A stretch of DNA of 64,000 bases from JADFJB01 sp964464595 (GTDB lineage Bacteria > Zhuqueibacterota > JdFR-76 > DREG01), in the NCBI GenBank assembly GCA_964464595.1, contig CAYXGW010000009.1, forward strand, positions 1 to 64,000, given 5' to 3'. A model generated the notes under the pieces. The model was not told where the DNA came from. It saw only the letters and a list, made by a program, of their open reading frames with translations, and made no database searches. The position numbers and the translations under genes are program-made. How positions within the stretch are numbered: the first letter of the stretch is position 1; every line of letters begins with the position of its first letter. This document shows, piece by piece, positions 10,001 through 19,118 of this stretch.

Positions 10001-12530
10001 TCTTAAATATGGTTGCTAGAGATTTAAAATCACCCGGAGGAAATAGGAACCCATTGACACCATCTGTTATAATTTCTGGAACTCCCGCTATATTTGTTGC
10101 TATCACAGGTATTTTTGCATAAAGAGCTTCTCGAATCATGAATGGATAATTTTCTCCGATTGAGGGGAGAACCATGATATCTATTTGAGAGAATATTTTA
10201 GACCGATCATCTTGAGTAAAACTGCCTTTATACTCAAGACAATCAAGTTTAGTTACTTTTGAAAGTACATATCTATATAACTCATCATTATCATGGTTTC
10301 CATAAATTAGAAATTTTATTTGATACCCATTTTTCGAACTATCAAGATCGTCAATAAAAAGTTCAACGGCCTCAATAAAATCTAAAATACCTTTACGACG
10401 ATCAACAGATCCAACATAAGCAATTCTGATCTTCCCATTTACGGATTTAGTTTTTGGCAATACTGTAAATGGTAAAATCCCGGTTGGAATCACCTTAATA
10501 TTAGAGTGACTGAAATTATATTTCTGATGCGATTCTTTTGCAAAATGGGAAGGCGTATGAATTAAATCGGGCTTGGAGAATGCAGTTTTTAGAATCTCAC
10601 TTCTACTTGCTAACTCATTTTTGAGATTCGCAAATTTATTGGAATCATAATCCTTCGAATAAGGGTAACAACAATTAATACATTTATCTAAAGACTCCGG
10701 TCCGGAGCAATAAGTACCATCTGCTTTATTTAAATGAATTTGTTTGCAATAAAAATAAAAGTCATCAAGTTTAAGAGCAACTTTGGCTCCACTTTCTTTT
10801 GCGATGGTAATCCAGTTTACAGATAACCCATACAGATGCTGAAAATGAACAATATCAAATTTATTCTCCTTTAAAAATTCACGAAAAGGCTGATCATATT
10901 CCGAATTTAGATAATCAGATCGTTTCGATTTGTAACTTTCGAACAAATTGAACAAGATAATCGGAATACCCTTATAAGTCGAATGGTTAAAAGAGAATTC
11001 TTTTTTATCTTCTGCAAGAAATGGAAAAAGAACGAAAACATCGTGTCCCAATTTTAGCAATTCTTTTGATAGGTTAAATGTGTACAATTCTGTCCCCCCG
11101 GATTTGAAAGGAAGGAAACTATGGATGACTTCTAAAATCCTAAGTTTAGGATTATTGTTACTTTTTGACTTTGTTTTGACTTTTTTCAATTCTGTTGTAG
11201 GCCATAAGGTTTGACTATCTTTATTTTCTCTGGTTCTATTTGCTATTGTAAAAATTAATTGAGATATTCGCTCTGTCGCTTTGCCATTATCCTTATAATT
11301 GAGATCTGGTAGGGCCGCATTCTGTCGTTTTACCATCGCATTTCTACGATTCGGATTCGCAATTAGATCTCCTAATACTTTTGAAAGCTTATCATACTCT
11401 TTAACAACTTCGATGCCATCCTCATTTGTGTAGGTTTGTGAATCCCATTCTTGCAATGACATCTTGATGACTGGTCGCTGAAGTATCATAGATTCAGGAA
11501 TCATGGAGGAATTATTGATAGCAATAACAACGTCAGCAGCGTTTATAGCTTCAATTTTACGATCCATTAATAATCGCACATTTGAAACTTTCTTGCTTGT
11601 TAACCACTCATGATATGCCCCAGTTATTTGTTGAACATTTTCATTAGAGACATTTGCCCGCTTCAATTCATTTGGGTGTGGTCGGACAATGAATTGCACA
11701 TCAGTTCCTAGTTCTTTAGCTGCTTGAATTACGGCATTATGGATTGAATAAAGGTGATTTGAAACTGAGGAGTATATTGCTGATACTCCTTCTGCATAAC
11801 TAGCGCAATAAAGAATTACAGGCTTCTGTGGATCCAATTCTAATTTTCGCCGTGCTTCATGCGAGGCAATTCTTGATTGTGATGTGTATAAGGAATCCCA
11901 GGAGAGTGAACCTGTAGTAACAACACGTTTCGGTTCGGTTCCATGGTCGATAAAAATATCTTGAGATCGTTTGCCAAAAACCGCAATAGAATCGGAATAA
12001 AGTGGTGGTATATTCCCTGAAAAATTGACTGTTGACTTTGTGAAAAGACTATGAGCGATTTGTAATGTTGGGATGTTTTTTGTTGATGCATAACCCACTA
12101 TTGCTCTCTGGATATGGCTATTATCACATCCCATTACAATTAGCTTCAATTTAAGTCGTCCGGTTAGTACATTAAGTGCCTCTATAGCCATGATCTCTCC
12201 GGCCAATATTCCATAAAGACTCCGAAAAAAGTCTTCACCCGTATAGGATAAAAAATCTCCGGAAATAGAAGAAAATGCTTGCCGAACTTTATGTTTTTTT
12301 ACTGCACTGGCTATTCCATTTATTCTTTGCGATGCGTCCTGTTGAGCACGTTCTAGATTTCCCTCTGGCCAATAATTTGCTAAATCAAGGATTGGCAATC
12401 CTGCTTCCCGGGCTACTTTCAACAGCTCCTGGTCGTTTACAACTGGATTATATCCTTTTTCACAGACTGCTTTAATTATAGGCAAATAACTTGTACTTCC
12501 TATATCAAAAAATAGAATTGCGTCTTTCAT
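7065..12530 (-). CDS. Giant multi-module glycosyltransferase with C-terminal TPR
   Basis: A single 1821-residue open frame with six modules. Residues 1-435 are a GT-B-like surface-carbohydrate domain (R-P-H-P-N motif near 283, N-N-S-S-M-I-P-E near 340). Residues 460-870 are a family 4 GT-B transferase (S-G-G-T-E-L near 477, E-A-L-Y-A-K-I-P-V-I-A-T near 800). Residues 886-1135 are a family 2 GT-A domain (V-T-Y-N-S, L-L-N-P-D-T). Residues 1170-1450 are a CgeB-like GT-B domain. Residues 1458-1700 are a second family 2 domain (V-T-F-N-G, L-L-N-N-D-T). Residues 1725-1800 are TPRs. No membrane segment is seen. One protein could therefore add several sugars in order, probably building the flagellin glycan (inference). 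Its start overlaps the upstream zinc-ribbon gene by 4 bp. Confidence 0.88.
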   Translation of the reverse strand: MKDAILFFDIGSTSYLPIIKAVCEKGYNPVVNDQELLKVAREAGLPILDLANYWPEGNLERAQQDASQRINGIASAVKKHKVRQAFSSISGDFLSYTGEDFFRSLYGILAGEIMAIEALNVLTGRLKLKLIVMGCDNSHIQRAIVGYASTKNIPTLQIAHSLFTKSTVNFSGNIPPLYSDSIAVFGKRSQDIFIDHGTEPKRVVTTGSLSWDSLYTSQSRIASHEARRKLELDPQKPVILYCASYAEGVSAIYSSVSNHLYSIHNAVIQAAKELGTDVQFIVRPHPNELKRANVSNENVQQITGAYHEWLTSKKVSNVRLLMDRKIEAINAADVVIAINNSSMIPESMILQRPVIKMSLQEWDSQTYTNEDGIEVVKEYDKLSKVLGDLIANPNRRNAMVKRQNAALPDLNYKDNGKATERISQLIFTIANRTRENKDSQTLWPTTELKKVKTKSKSNNNPKLRILEVIHSFLPFKSGGTELYTFNLSKELLKLGHDVFVLFPFLAEDKKEFSFNHSTYKGIPIILFNLFESYKSKRSDYLNSEYDQPFREFLKENKFDIVHFQHLYGLSVNWITIAKESGAKVALKLDDFYFYCKQIHLNKADGTYCSGPESLDKCINCCYPYSKDYDSNKFANLKNELASRSEILKTAFSKPDLIHTPSHFAKESHQKYNFSHSNIKVIPTGILPFTVLPKTKSVNGKIRIAYVGSVDRRKGILDFIEAVELFIDDLDSSKNGYQIKFLIYGNHDNDELYRYVLSKVTKLDCLEYKGSFTQDDRSKIFSQIDIMVLPSIGENYPFMIREALYAKIPVIATNIAGVPEIITDGVNGFLFPPGDFKSLATIFKKIAKQPYLLNEFDLGFFPLKTLSEEVIELIKEFNKLPESKPEQPLVSIVIVTYNSEESIAKCLKSIYLNTTIVYEIILIDNASKNDVEKFISNEFDYSFPITIIQNEKNLGFSKASNQGMQKAQGDFVVLLNPDTVVLQGWAEQLINHFGDEVGAVGPISNYAAGFQNFKKHVKKDLQGNFTIEELSHQIFKANKDKSIETKLLIGFCVMIRKEVIEKVGLLDEDLFLGNDDLDYSLRVKESGYKLLIATDTFVYHEGQTSFATLQQAEKQKLMQQSLDLFYTKLERKYGEGRVPSSTQLWGIDILGVPSKFMKNLQPLLKSSKQQSGKRIAIIYDNVVRPDTTGEYCKRALSTICQVDHFLPNQVASLKPGSYDLFLYIDDDLNSSIPCYLRPNAWWVIDTHLHYDADLEIAKRFDFVFSAQKDGAAKLKRDGINKVKWLPLAADPDIHKRHQVDKIYDISFVGHFAPGNRNELLQTIQSNFDNVFIGQQFFDEMAKTYSASKIIFNRSLKNDINMRVFEAMSTGSLLVTNNLFDNGMAELFQEGEEVILYANEKELLDKLNYFLKEEKKREKIAEKGRNSIMKKHTYKNRMKILLSEVFKNADNLKNQARNQLVSIILVTFNGMEVTKNCIESIQKYTKIPYEVIVVDNGSTDGTLDYLSNLKNIIVFQNKENLGFAAANNIGIKHSNGDYVLLLNNDTIVTKGWLRGLVRAINLAPEVGLTGPKSNQVFSPVQEVDNLKYQSKEEMHQFAREFSIQHKNEYLLTNKKLVGFCLLIKKEVIDKIGVLDESYGIGNFEDDDFCLRARLAGFEKIVAGDVFIHHEGSYSFNLNKIDYNDQIQTNQELFKDKWGDKIEFRGREYFLKQDLEELAQLENRRGENSFGKEDLESAKEYFEKALEWNPYFTVALNNLGVVNWKIGDNNKAVEYFLLALEKDTKYLDAIENLMQIIPNLSMNDEVMQKITEICKDNNLVGELT

Positions 12531-13009
12531 TCTTTGCTCCCCATATTGGATTTTGCCTTGTCCAGCCCCTGTGTGATAACAGACAATAATCCACGCTCGG
12601 CTGGTTGGCCCAGGTTAAGTCCGCGATGTATCATAAATTGTGATATTCCTTCAATTCTATACCAGGATTCAGCAATAGTAGAGGCTTCTGCGAGGTGTTG
12701 CTTTATTTGTTCAAAATTTCTGGCCGGTATAATATTATCGAGCGCTGATTCAAAATCTTCCGGGGATATTTTGTGGACTTCCTGGCAATTTGGACACTTA
12801 TGTTGACCAATGGCAACACCGGCAACGGTAGGCTGGTAACTCGTAAAAAGGTTGCTACAACTTCTACATTGTATTGAAATATAAGTCCCTTCAACTGCAG
12901 GACGAATTGCAATAATATTCACACTTCCAGGGTTGGAATTAGCGCCTTGAATTTTTGTTGATTTCATAACTTTTTTCTCATCAATTGGATTTTCGAATGG
13001 ATTGAACAA
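12527..13009 (-). CDS. Zinc-ribbon protein of unknown function
   Basis: A 160-residue protein I do not recognise. It has two CxxC pairs (Cys48/Cys51 and Cys72/Cys75) about 20 residues apart, a classic zinc-ribbon spacing. Around them are an N-terminal polar stretch and a helical C-terminal half (about 85-160). It is translationally coupled to the giant glycosyltransferase: the ATG of that gene overlaps its stop in an ATGA arrangement. That makes an accessory or scaffold role for the transferase plausible, though this rests on position only. There is no signal peptide, so the zinc site is probably cytoplasmic. Confidence 0.7.
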   Translation of the reverse strand: MFNPFENPIDEKKVMKSTKIQGANSNPGSVNIIAIRPAVEGTYISIQCRSCSNLFTSYQPTVAGVAIGQHKCPNCQEVHKISPEDFESALDNIIPARNFEQIKQHLAEASTIAESWYRIEGISQFMIHRGLNLGQPAERGLLSVITQGLDKAKSNMGSKE

Positions 13010-13057
13010 ACAGTCATAACTCTACCGAAAATTGGAGAGCCTATTATTACAAAACCA

Positions 13058-14338
13058 TTATTGGTGCACTAGAGCTAGTTCTTTTTGTAGACTTTCAATA
13101 TCTTCATCCTCTGGAAATTGACTAAGATAAGAAGAGTACAGATTGTTTGCGGTACCATATTCCCCGACTTCTTTTAATATTTGCCCAAGGTTTGTAACCA
13201 CCAAACGATTTGCATCTACCTCTAAAGCCTTCTTCAACTTTTTTAAAGCCATTGCTCGGTTATTCTGATTCCAAAACAGAATACCTAAGTTATTCAAAGG
13301 CATGCCATTTGTTGGATCTATTTCTATAGCTTTATTAAACGCCATTATCGCATAATCAATCTTACCCACTGAATAAAGATCTTCACCTAATTGATTCAAG
13401 TAAGAGGATTCCATTCTTGAAATTGAAAATTCAGGGAATTTCTCTTTTATGCTTAAAGTATATATGGTGATGGTTGTGTTTATTATATTTCTCTCTTCCT
13501 CCGATAGGTTTTCGATTTTTCTTTTTACAAATTTAGAAGTTATGGTTTTGGCAGATTCCTCAAATGATGAATTCGATCCGCTCCAACCTGGTTGATCATT
13601 CATTTGTAACATCTGAGGATGAAAGTTTATCTCCAAAAAAGCACAGATTAATTGTATGTATGTCTCTGGATCTGCTACAAAACCATCGTAATTAATTCCT
13701 AAATATCTACCGCGGAATTTGTTTGCATTCACATGCAAAAGCTCAAGGGATTTTCCCCACTTCATACAATTTTCGATGAGCCCCCAACTTTTACTAGTGA
13801 CCCATCCTATTTTTTTTCTTGAGGAGCTCACAGACATGATATTGCGGTAAACATGCAGAAACTTTGCATTTGGATAGGTTTTAAGAATATGTTCGGCAAA
13901 GAACTCAGACCCAGGAGATTTAAATGCCCATTGCTGTTTATCTCTGAGTTTTCTATATTCTTCCATGAATGCATTGAAGACTATTCCTGTAAAGGCATTA
14001 TAACTTTCTATGTCATTTAAATTTTCATTTCTCAGAATTCCGTATACAACATCAAATTCCGGCTTATGTAATAAATTATCATATTTGGGAGATGAACATA
14101 AGTCAGTAAGCAATAATTTCATCAGATGCTGATTGGACATTTTTTCCCACAAGATCGATCTGTTTGGAAAACTTCGGATCCAAAAACTATGATCCAACTG
14201 AAAAACTGCGATATCAGGGTGAGAGCCGATGATTGCTCTTATCATACTCGTCCCGCTTCTTTCCATCCCACCAATAAATAAAATAGGTGGTCTGCCTTTT
14301 ACTTCAATATCAAATCCTAAATCTTCTTTTCTATTCAT
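13058..14338 (-). CDS. Sulfotransferase with C-terminal TPR
   Basis: A 426-residue protein. Near the start is the 5'-phosphosulfate loop of PAPS-dependent sulfotransferases, G-G-M-E-R-S-G-T-S (about residues 23-31). The 3'-phosphate-binding part, V-Y-R-N-I-M-S-V-S-S-S-R, follows near 165-176. The loop resembles that of tyrosylprotein sulfotransferases. Residues 310-410 are three or so TPRs. It would move sulfate from PAPS to a hydroxyl on a sugar or tyrosine. In this context flagellin or its glycan is a reasonable acceptor (inference). A TTG at 14347 opens a longer frame but abuts the AGGAG site, so the ATG at 14338, nine bases after that site, is the likely start. Confidence 0.82.
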   Translation of the reverse strand: MNRKEDLGFDIEVKGRPPILFIGGMERSGTSMIRAIIGSHPDIAVFQLDHSFWIRSFPNRSILWEKMSNQHLMKLLLTDLCSSPKYDNLLHKPEFDVVYGILRNENLNDIESYNAFTGIVFNAFMEEYRKLRDKQQWAFKSPGSEFFAEHILKTYPNAKFLHVYRNIMSVSSSRKKIGWVTSKSWGLIENCMKWGKSLELLHVNANKFRGRYLGINYDGFVADPETYIQLICAFLEINFHPQMLQMNDQPGWSGSNSSFEESAKTITSKFVKRKIENLSEEERNIINTTITIYTLSIKEKFPEFSISRMESSYLNQLGEDLYSVGKIDYAIMAFNKAIEIDPTNGMPLNNLGILFWNQNNRAMALKKLKKALEVDANRLVVTNLGQILKEVGEYGTANNLYSSYLSQFPEDEDIESLQKELALVHQ

Positions 14339-14383
14339 GAAGATCAACTCCTGAATATCTTAGATTTTTTTGAAAAAATAGTT

Positions 14384-15319
14384 TCAAGCGGCCCACCCAA
14401 ATTTTTTAAACAGACGGTCCGATATCATATCAGAGGCTTTTCGTCCTTGCTCAGGTGTGAACACTTGACGCCATTCATCGATGCTGCCTTTGCGAAAATG
14501 TAACTGCCCTGCTTTGGGTTTAAGAGGCCATTTGAAATCACATTTTGAAATTCCATAGAATTCCAAAATCGAACCAAAGAATTTGTCAGGATCGCTTTTC
14601 ATTTCTTCAAAATGGGTAAAGAGTATATTTAATTGCAATCTCGGATCCTCGCTGGCATCAAGCCAGCCTTCCACCCAGTTTATGAAAACGGGTAACCAAT
14701 TTTCAATTTGGTAATCTATCTGTCTTATCAGCGCCAAATCAAAATAATCCTTAGGAAAAGGATAAGTTGCGACAATAAATGGCTCCTGTTCCTTGAGTTC
14801 ATTAATATGGTGCGTGTTTGATAGAATGACCTGACGCGGGTCACGAATATTCACAACCATTTTTTCCAGAGACCTATTGACCATTAAAGAATTATAATTT
14901 GTTGGAGGTAGATGAGAAATACTGATTGCCCCATTTTTTGATAAAGATAATTTTTGGAGTAAAGAATAATTAACACTGATATCAGGGAATCGCCCGCCGA
15001 TGATTTGCAATTCTCCGGTAGTAATCATTTTTCCGATGGGTTCCATTTTGTCAACGATTCCTAAGCCATTGCGCAAAGAACTTGCAATAAATACAGTACC
15101 GGATTTTGGAATTGTGGCAATCAAAATAGGTGGAAATATTTGCGCTTTTCGAATCTGTTCAGACACAACATTGAAATTGTTTAAGGCAGTTATATCACCT
15201 GGATTCTCATACAATGCCCATTTAAAGTACTCTTTGGCCTTGTGCAGATCGCCATTAATGAGGTATCTTTCACCAGCTAAACAATAGTTGACTTGCGATT
15301 GGGTTGTTTCAGTTTGCAT
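14384..15319 (-). CDS. Sulfotransferase with N-terminal TPR
   Basis: A 311-residue protein with one or two TPRs (about residues 10-55) followed by a PAPS-type sulfotransferase domain. The phosphate loop is I-P-K-S-G-T-V-F near residues 70-77. The 3'-phosphate-binding segment N-I-R-D-P-R-Q-V-I-L-S lies near 155-165. Domain order is the reverse of the neighbouring sulfotransferase, so the two are not simple recent duplicates. The short downstream gap of 45 bp suggests one transcript. The acceptor is unknown; the neighbourhood points to a flagellin or surface glycan. The start ATG at 15319 has an A/G-rich upstream site, GAAAGAG. Confidence 0.8.
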   Translation of the reverse strand: MQTETTQSQVNYCLAGERYLINGDLHKAKEYFKWALYENPGDITALNNFNVVSEQIRKAQIFPPILIATIPKSGTVFIASSLRNGLGIVDKMEPIGKMITTGELQIIGGRFPDISVNYSLLQKLSLSKNGAISISHLPPTNYNSLMVNRSLEKMVVNIRDPRQVILSNTHHINELKEQEPFIVATYPFPKDYFDLALIRQIDYQIENWLPVFINWVEGWLDASEDPRLQLNILFTHFEEMKSDPDKFFGSILEFYGISKCDFKWPLKPKAGQLHFRKGSIDEWRQVFTPEQGRKASDMISDRLFKKFGWAA

Positions 15320-15357
15320 TTATTCTCTTTCAAGTTTTTTTCAGTCAAAAATGCCAT

Positions 15358-16332
15358 TTATGAAAGCCTACAATTCATATCTCTTGCTGAGAGAGCAATC
15401 TTTAATGTTGATAATCCTTCTTGGATGGGATTATTAGGCTCACCGCCATGTTGAACATGGTACAAAAAATGTTGGAGTTCATCGATATACATATCATTCA
15501 ATTGCCAATTTTCAGGTTCATTATAAGTATCCTTTACTTTTCCATCTGAGCCATAAACCAAAACATTGCGATTATTGAAGTCCCAATAAATGGTCCCTTC
15601 CGAACCAACTATTTGGCAGTTTCTATTATAATCTCTTTGTACAAAGTTAACGTGTACATTGCTCAGGACACCAGATTCATGGCGAAGTATTATCTCCGCC
15701 AGACCGTCGGTATCCAATCCTATAGCATTAGCCGGTAAATGTACAGCCGCTGCAACTTTCCCTGCTCCGAAGTACCACAAAGCTAAATCAATTTCATGTA
15801 TGCAATCCAAAATAGCTCCCCCCCACTCACTTGAAGCGGTATAACTTTTTCTGTAATCTTGCCAGGGACGCCAATTTGGTAAATAAGAACTAAACTGTAG
15901 ACGGGCCGAGATCACATCCCCTATTGCATTTTCATCAAGTAGCTTTTTTATCATAGCAGGTCCGGGATGAAAACGCATATTGCACGCGACCATGTTGATC
16001 AATTGACGGTTTCTTACTTCTTTAATGAGATCATCTAAACCAACTAAAGTATGAGCCAATGGCTTTTCAATGAATAAATGGCAGCCATTTTTTGCAGCCG
16101 CTAATCCTAAATCAAGATGGTGATTAGGCGGGGAATTAACCAGAACGACATCCGGACGTTGGTCCCAAACGTGATCAAGAGAATGATATACAGAAACACC
16201 GAATTCCTGTTCTATGATGTTTTGAACCTTTGTAGATGGATCATAGGCAACTAATTCCGCGTTATCTACACTCCTCAGATTTCTTAAATGTCGGTGACCT
16301 ATTGAGCCACAACCTAATACCGCTATACGCAT
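15358..16332 (-). CDS. Gfo/Idh/MocA family oxidoreductase
   Basis: A 324-residue NAD(P)-dependent sugar oxidoreductase. The Rossmann fingerprint V-L-G-C-G-S-I-G-H-R-H is at residues 5-15. The E-K-P-L-A motif, whose Lys is catalytic in this family, is near 94. The C-terminal alpha/beta domain follows. These enzymes oxidise or reduce a hydroxyl or keto group of sugar nucleotides and related compounds. In surface-glycan clusters they commonly help make unusual sugars. The exact substrate cannot be read from sequence. The frame is intact, although the gene directly upstream is a pseudogene. Confidence 0.88.
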   Translation of the reverse strand: MRIAVLGCGSIGHRHLRNLRSVDNAELVAYDPSTKVQNIIEQEFGVSVYHSLDHVWDQRPDVVLVNSPPNHHLDLGLAAAKNGCHLFIEKPLAHTLVGLDDLIKEVRNRQLINMVACNMRFHPGPAMIKKLLDENAIGDVISARLQFSSYLPNWRPWQDYRKSYTASSEWGGAILDCIHEIDLALWYFGAGKVAAAVHLPANAIGLDTDGLAEIILRHESGVLSNVHVNFVQRDYNRNCQIVGSEGTIYWDFNNRNVLVYGSDGKVKDTYNEPENWQLNDMYIDELQHFLYHVQHGGEPNNPIQEGLSTLKIALSARDMNCRLS

Positions 16333-16335
16333 TAA

Positions 16336-17402
16336 CTAATTATAATCATGGTTCAATGAATGATTCTTAAGTCCCCCTGAAGAACTACTACCTGACCATT
16401 TTTGCTTAAAACTTGGTGATCTCACTTTCAGTATAGAAATGTGACATGTATGGGCATATACTATCAACTTGTTAATCAATGATCCTGGAATAAAGACTTC
16501 TTTTAAAAAATGCTTGTATAGTTTTCCGTATGGTTTTTCAGAACTCACATTATCTCTTTCCATTTGGAAATCAGCGATACCAAGGAATTATGAAAAGGCA
16601 TCTTTCAAGCAGCTGTTCATTTTCTCAAACTTTATTAGTAGGATATCAGCGTTTAAAGCTTTATAGATACGAAACCCAGTTGATCTACTGAATTCTTCAG
16701 AGTAAACATCACAATGGAATAGAATTTTAATTTCTTGATCAAACCAGGTGCAAACATAATCAGCAGAATAAACATCAACTTGGTCGACATTTAGTACCCG
16801 TTTTATTTCCTTTCCAAACCCATAACGCTCAATCTCTGAAGTTTCAGTATCTAATCGATCAATCAGATAACTTTGGATTTGCTTAATAGTTATCTCTTCA
16901 GGCTGGTTTTGCCAATTGGGAAAATCTCTATTTATATTTTGAAAAAAAGAAGAGATAATCCGAGCAATCGGCTCTCGAACCAGGGTGATAACCTTCCATC
17001 GGAATTGTCCCCAAGAATTTGTCGATTAACGTCCGTAATTGCCTTCTTTGTCGGAACTTCTTGAGGAACCAGGTAATTATTGAAATGCTCACCTGCAATT
17101 CGTCGCCAGGATAGATAATGTTCCCTGTATACAAGGTTTGGTATTTCAAGCTTTTCGAAAGATTTGATTAAGGCAGTCGATCCAACTTTTTCCATCTGGT
17201 AAATTAAAATAGGTGGCAATGGGCTTGATTCAAGAGCAAGTCTCATGAATTTTGAGTTGGTCGGATCTTGTTCGCGAGCTTGTTCATAAGATGACTTAAA
17301 GGTAATTTCATCATTGAATTCTCGAGCTATTCGGGCTAATAATGCGCAATCCCCACCATCATGAGGCAGATTTGCGTGGATAGCCGAATTTACACGCTTC
17401 AT
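16336..17402 (-). pseudogene. Decayed sulfotransferase (TPR-sulfotransferase type)
   Basis: Three frames together spell a sulfotransferase. The 5' part (17402 to about 17025) has P-P-I-L-I-Y-Q-M-E-K-V-G-S-T, a PAPS-loop variant. After a frameshift near 17008-17025 the frame reads W-K-V-I-T-L-V-R-E-P-I-A-R-I-I-S, the second substrate motif. It is then interrupted by an in-frame TAA at 16588-16590, where the family expects Glu (D-A-F-S-stop-F-L-G-I). Further frameshifts near 16445-16465 and 16405 scatter the tail motif H-F-Y-T-E-S-E-I. At least four lesions make this a true pseudogene rather than a single base-calling error. Confidence 0.82.
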
Positions 17403-17524
17403 GATGGTCTCTTTACATTGGTCCTCAATTTTCTTGACATTTTCTTTATACTCTGGGATAATACCCTACTGCTTTTCTTTGCATTAAATTCAATGCTCAT
17501 AAAATCTACGCTGTCTTTTTTCAC

Positions 17525-19099
17525 TCAAACAAGCCTTTCAATTGCTTCCGGGATTGTCTCTTTCTTTTCAGATGGAAGACTCATTGCTATACTTTTGTAA
17601 AGCTCAACTTCCTCACGAGCTTTATTGGCTTTTGATTCCTCTTTTGCCTGGTTGCGTTTAATATTTATAATAGACTTTATGTAACCATAAATCATTTGTA
17701 CTTTTTCTTTGAAATTCCTCGAATCATAGATTAGCGACACATTTAATGCGGGTAAATTTTTGAGGAAATAATAAAGCCGGTTTGGTCTCACATTTAGTAA
17801 AATATCACGAATAGGTTGGAATGAAAGAAAACGGCTATTAATGAAATAATGAGCTAATTTATCCAGGTTGATTAGCTTTTCAATATCAGGTGTATTTAAT
17901 AGAGGTGAGACAAAAGGATTGGCCAATTTTGGCACCTCAAACACATCCGGAAATTTTTCAAGAAATTGATTTTTGTGGGCATATTCGGTTATGGGCGAAT
18001 CCGGATAATAGATCATTACATTTCTATTTACTTTATAGACTTTGATCTTTCTTGCCAAATCGATTGCTTCCCAGCCTTGCTCGATTTTTTCGCCAGGCCA
18101 GCCAAAGATCAAATCGATGTGAACGCGAATTCCGTATTTCTTTAACAAGCTGCAAGCATAAAAAATATTTTCATCTGTCTGGGTTCTCCTGGCAGACAGC
18201 GATTTTCGGATGTGTTCATTGCCACTTTGTATCCCTATAGTAACTCGATCGCAACCTGCTTCTTTGAGAAGTTTTGCTACTTCTTCTTTTATATTCTCAG
18301 ACCTTAAATTACAAATGAATGGCGGCATTTTTCTTGAGATATACAATTCCAAAAATTCCATAACAAATTTCCGATTGGCGTTAAAGGTCGCATCATGAAA
18401 TTGAACCCATTCAAGGCCATAATTTTCTTTTACATATTCAAGCTCTGCAATGGTTCTCTCGCCAACACCATAGCGAAAATGGGGACCACCTTTTTCCTTT
18501 TTGTATATTTTATTTAATGTTGCCGTCCCGCAGAATGTACAAGGATAAGGACAGCCTCGGGTCATCAAAAATGGCTTTGTTCTGCTTTCCCGTAAAAATG
18601 AATATTTCATATGTAAATCACGATCTGCCGGCGGATAAGCATCAAAATTTCGTACCAATGGCGTTCCAGGATTGTTAATTATATAACCATTGTCTTTCCA
18701 GAATAAACCAGGTATATTCGATAAGTCTTCCTTAGTATCGATCCCTTGCATCAATGTAAGCAATGTTTCTTCACCATCGCCTATTAGTACAAAATCCACA
18801 GATGGGTGATAAATGAGATCAGAATAGATTGTTGTTGAAGGCCCTCCCTGAATTGTGATCACATTTTTTAATGAAGATTTTATCCTGGAAAATATATCAA
18901 TAACTTCAGATTCCTGTCCAATAAACGAACCAAATCCCACAAAATCCGGTTGAAAGGATTTTAATGCATTGATGAAATCAGGCTCAAAGGGTTCTAAGAA
19001 AACATCCACCTGGTGACCTTCTTGTTTTAAGACTGAGCTTAAATACAGGATACCAAGTTTTTCCACTCCCATATTGTCAACAAATGCTATTCTTGCCAT
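17525..19099 (-). CDS. B12-binding-type radical SAM protein
   Basis: A 524-residue protein. Residues 1-140 resemble the cobalamin-binding Rossmann domain found at the N-terminus of class B radical SAM enzymes. The usual D-x-H-x-x-G cobalt-ligand motif is not visible; D-N-M-G-V-E stands in that place. Residues 175-390 hold the radical SAM core, with the iron-sulfur cluster motif C-x3-C-x2-C at Cys183, Cys187 and Cys190. The C-terminal 130 residues are helical. Such enzymes often methylate or rearrange unactivated carbons, including sugars and lipids. Within this cluster a sugar-tailoring role is plausible, but the substrate is unknown. Confidence 0.83.
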   Translation of the reverse strand: MARIAFVDNMGVEKLGILYLSSVLKQEGHQVDVFLEPFEPDFINALKSFQPDFVGFGSFIGQESEVIDIFSRIKSSLKNVITIQGGPSTTIYSDLIYHPSVDFVLIGDGEETLLTLMQGIDTKEDLSNIPGLFWKDNGYIINNPGTPLVRNFDAYPPADRDLHMKYSFLRESRTKPFLMTRGCPYPCTFCGTATLNKIYKKEKGGPHFRYGVGERTIAELEYVKENYGLEWVQFHDATFNANRKFVMEFLELYISRKMPPFICNLRSENIKEEVAKLLKEAGCDRVTIGIQSGNEHIRKSLSARRTQTDENIFYACSLLKKYGIRVHIDLIFGWPGEKIEQGWEAIDLARKIKVYKVNRNVMIYYPDSPITEYAHKNQFLEKFPDVFEVPKLANPFVSPLLNTPDIEKLINLDKLAHYFINSRFLSFQPIRDILLNVRPNRLYYFLKNLPALNVSLIYDSRNFKEKVQMIYGYIKSIINIKRNQAKEESKANKAREEVELYKSIAMSLPSEKKETIPEAIERLV

Positions 19100-19118
19100 A
19101 GTTTCTCCTAAAAAATTC

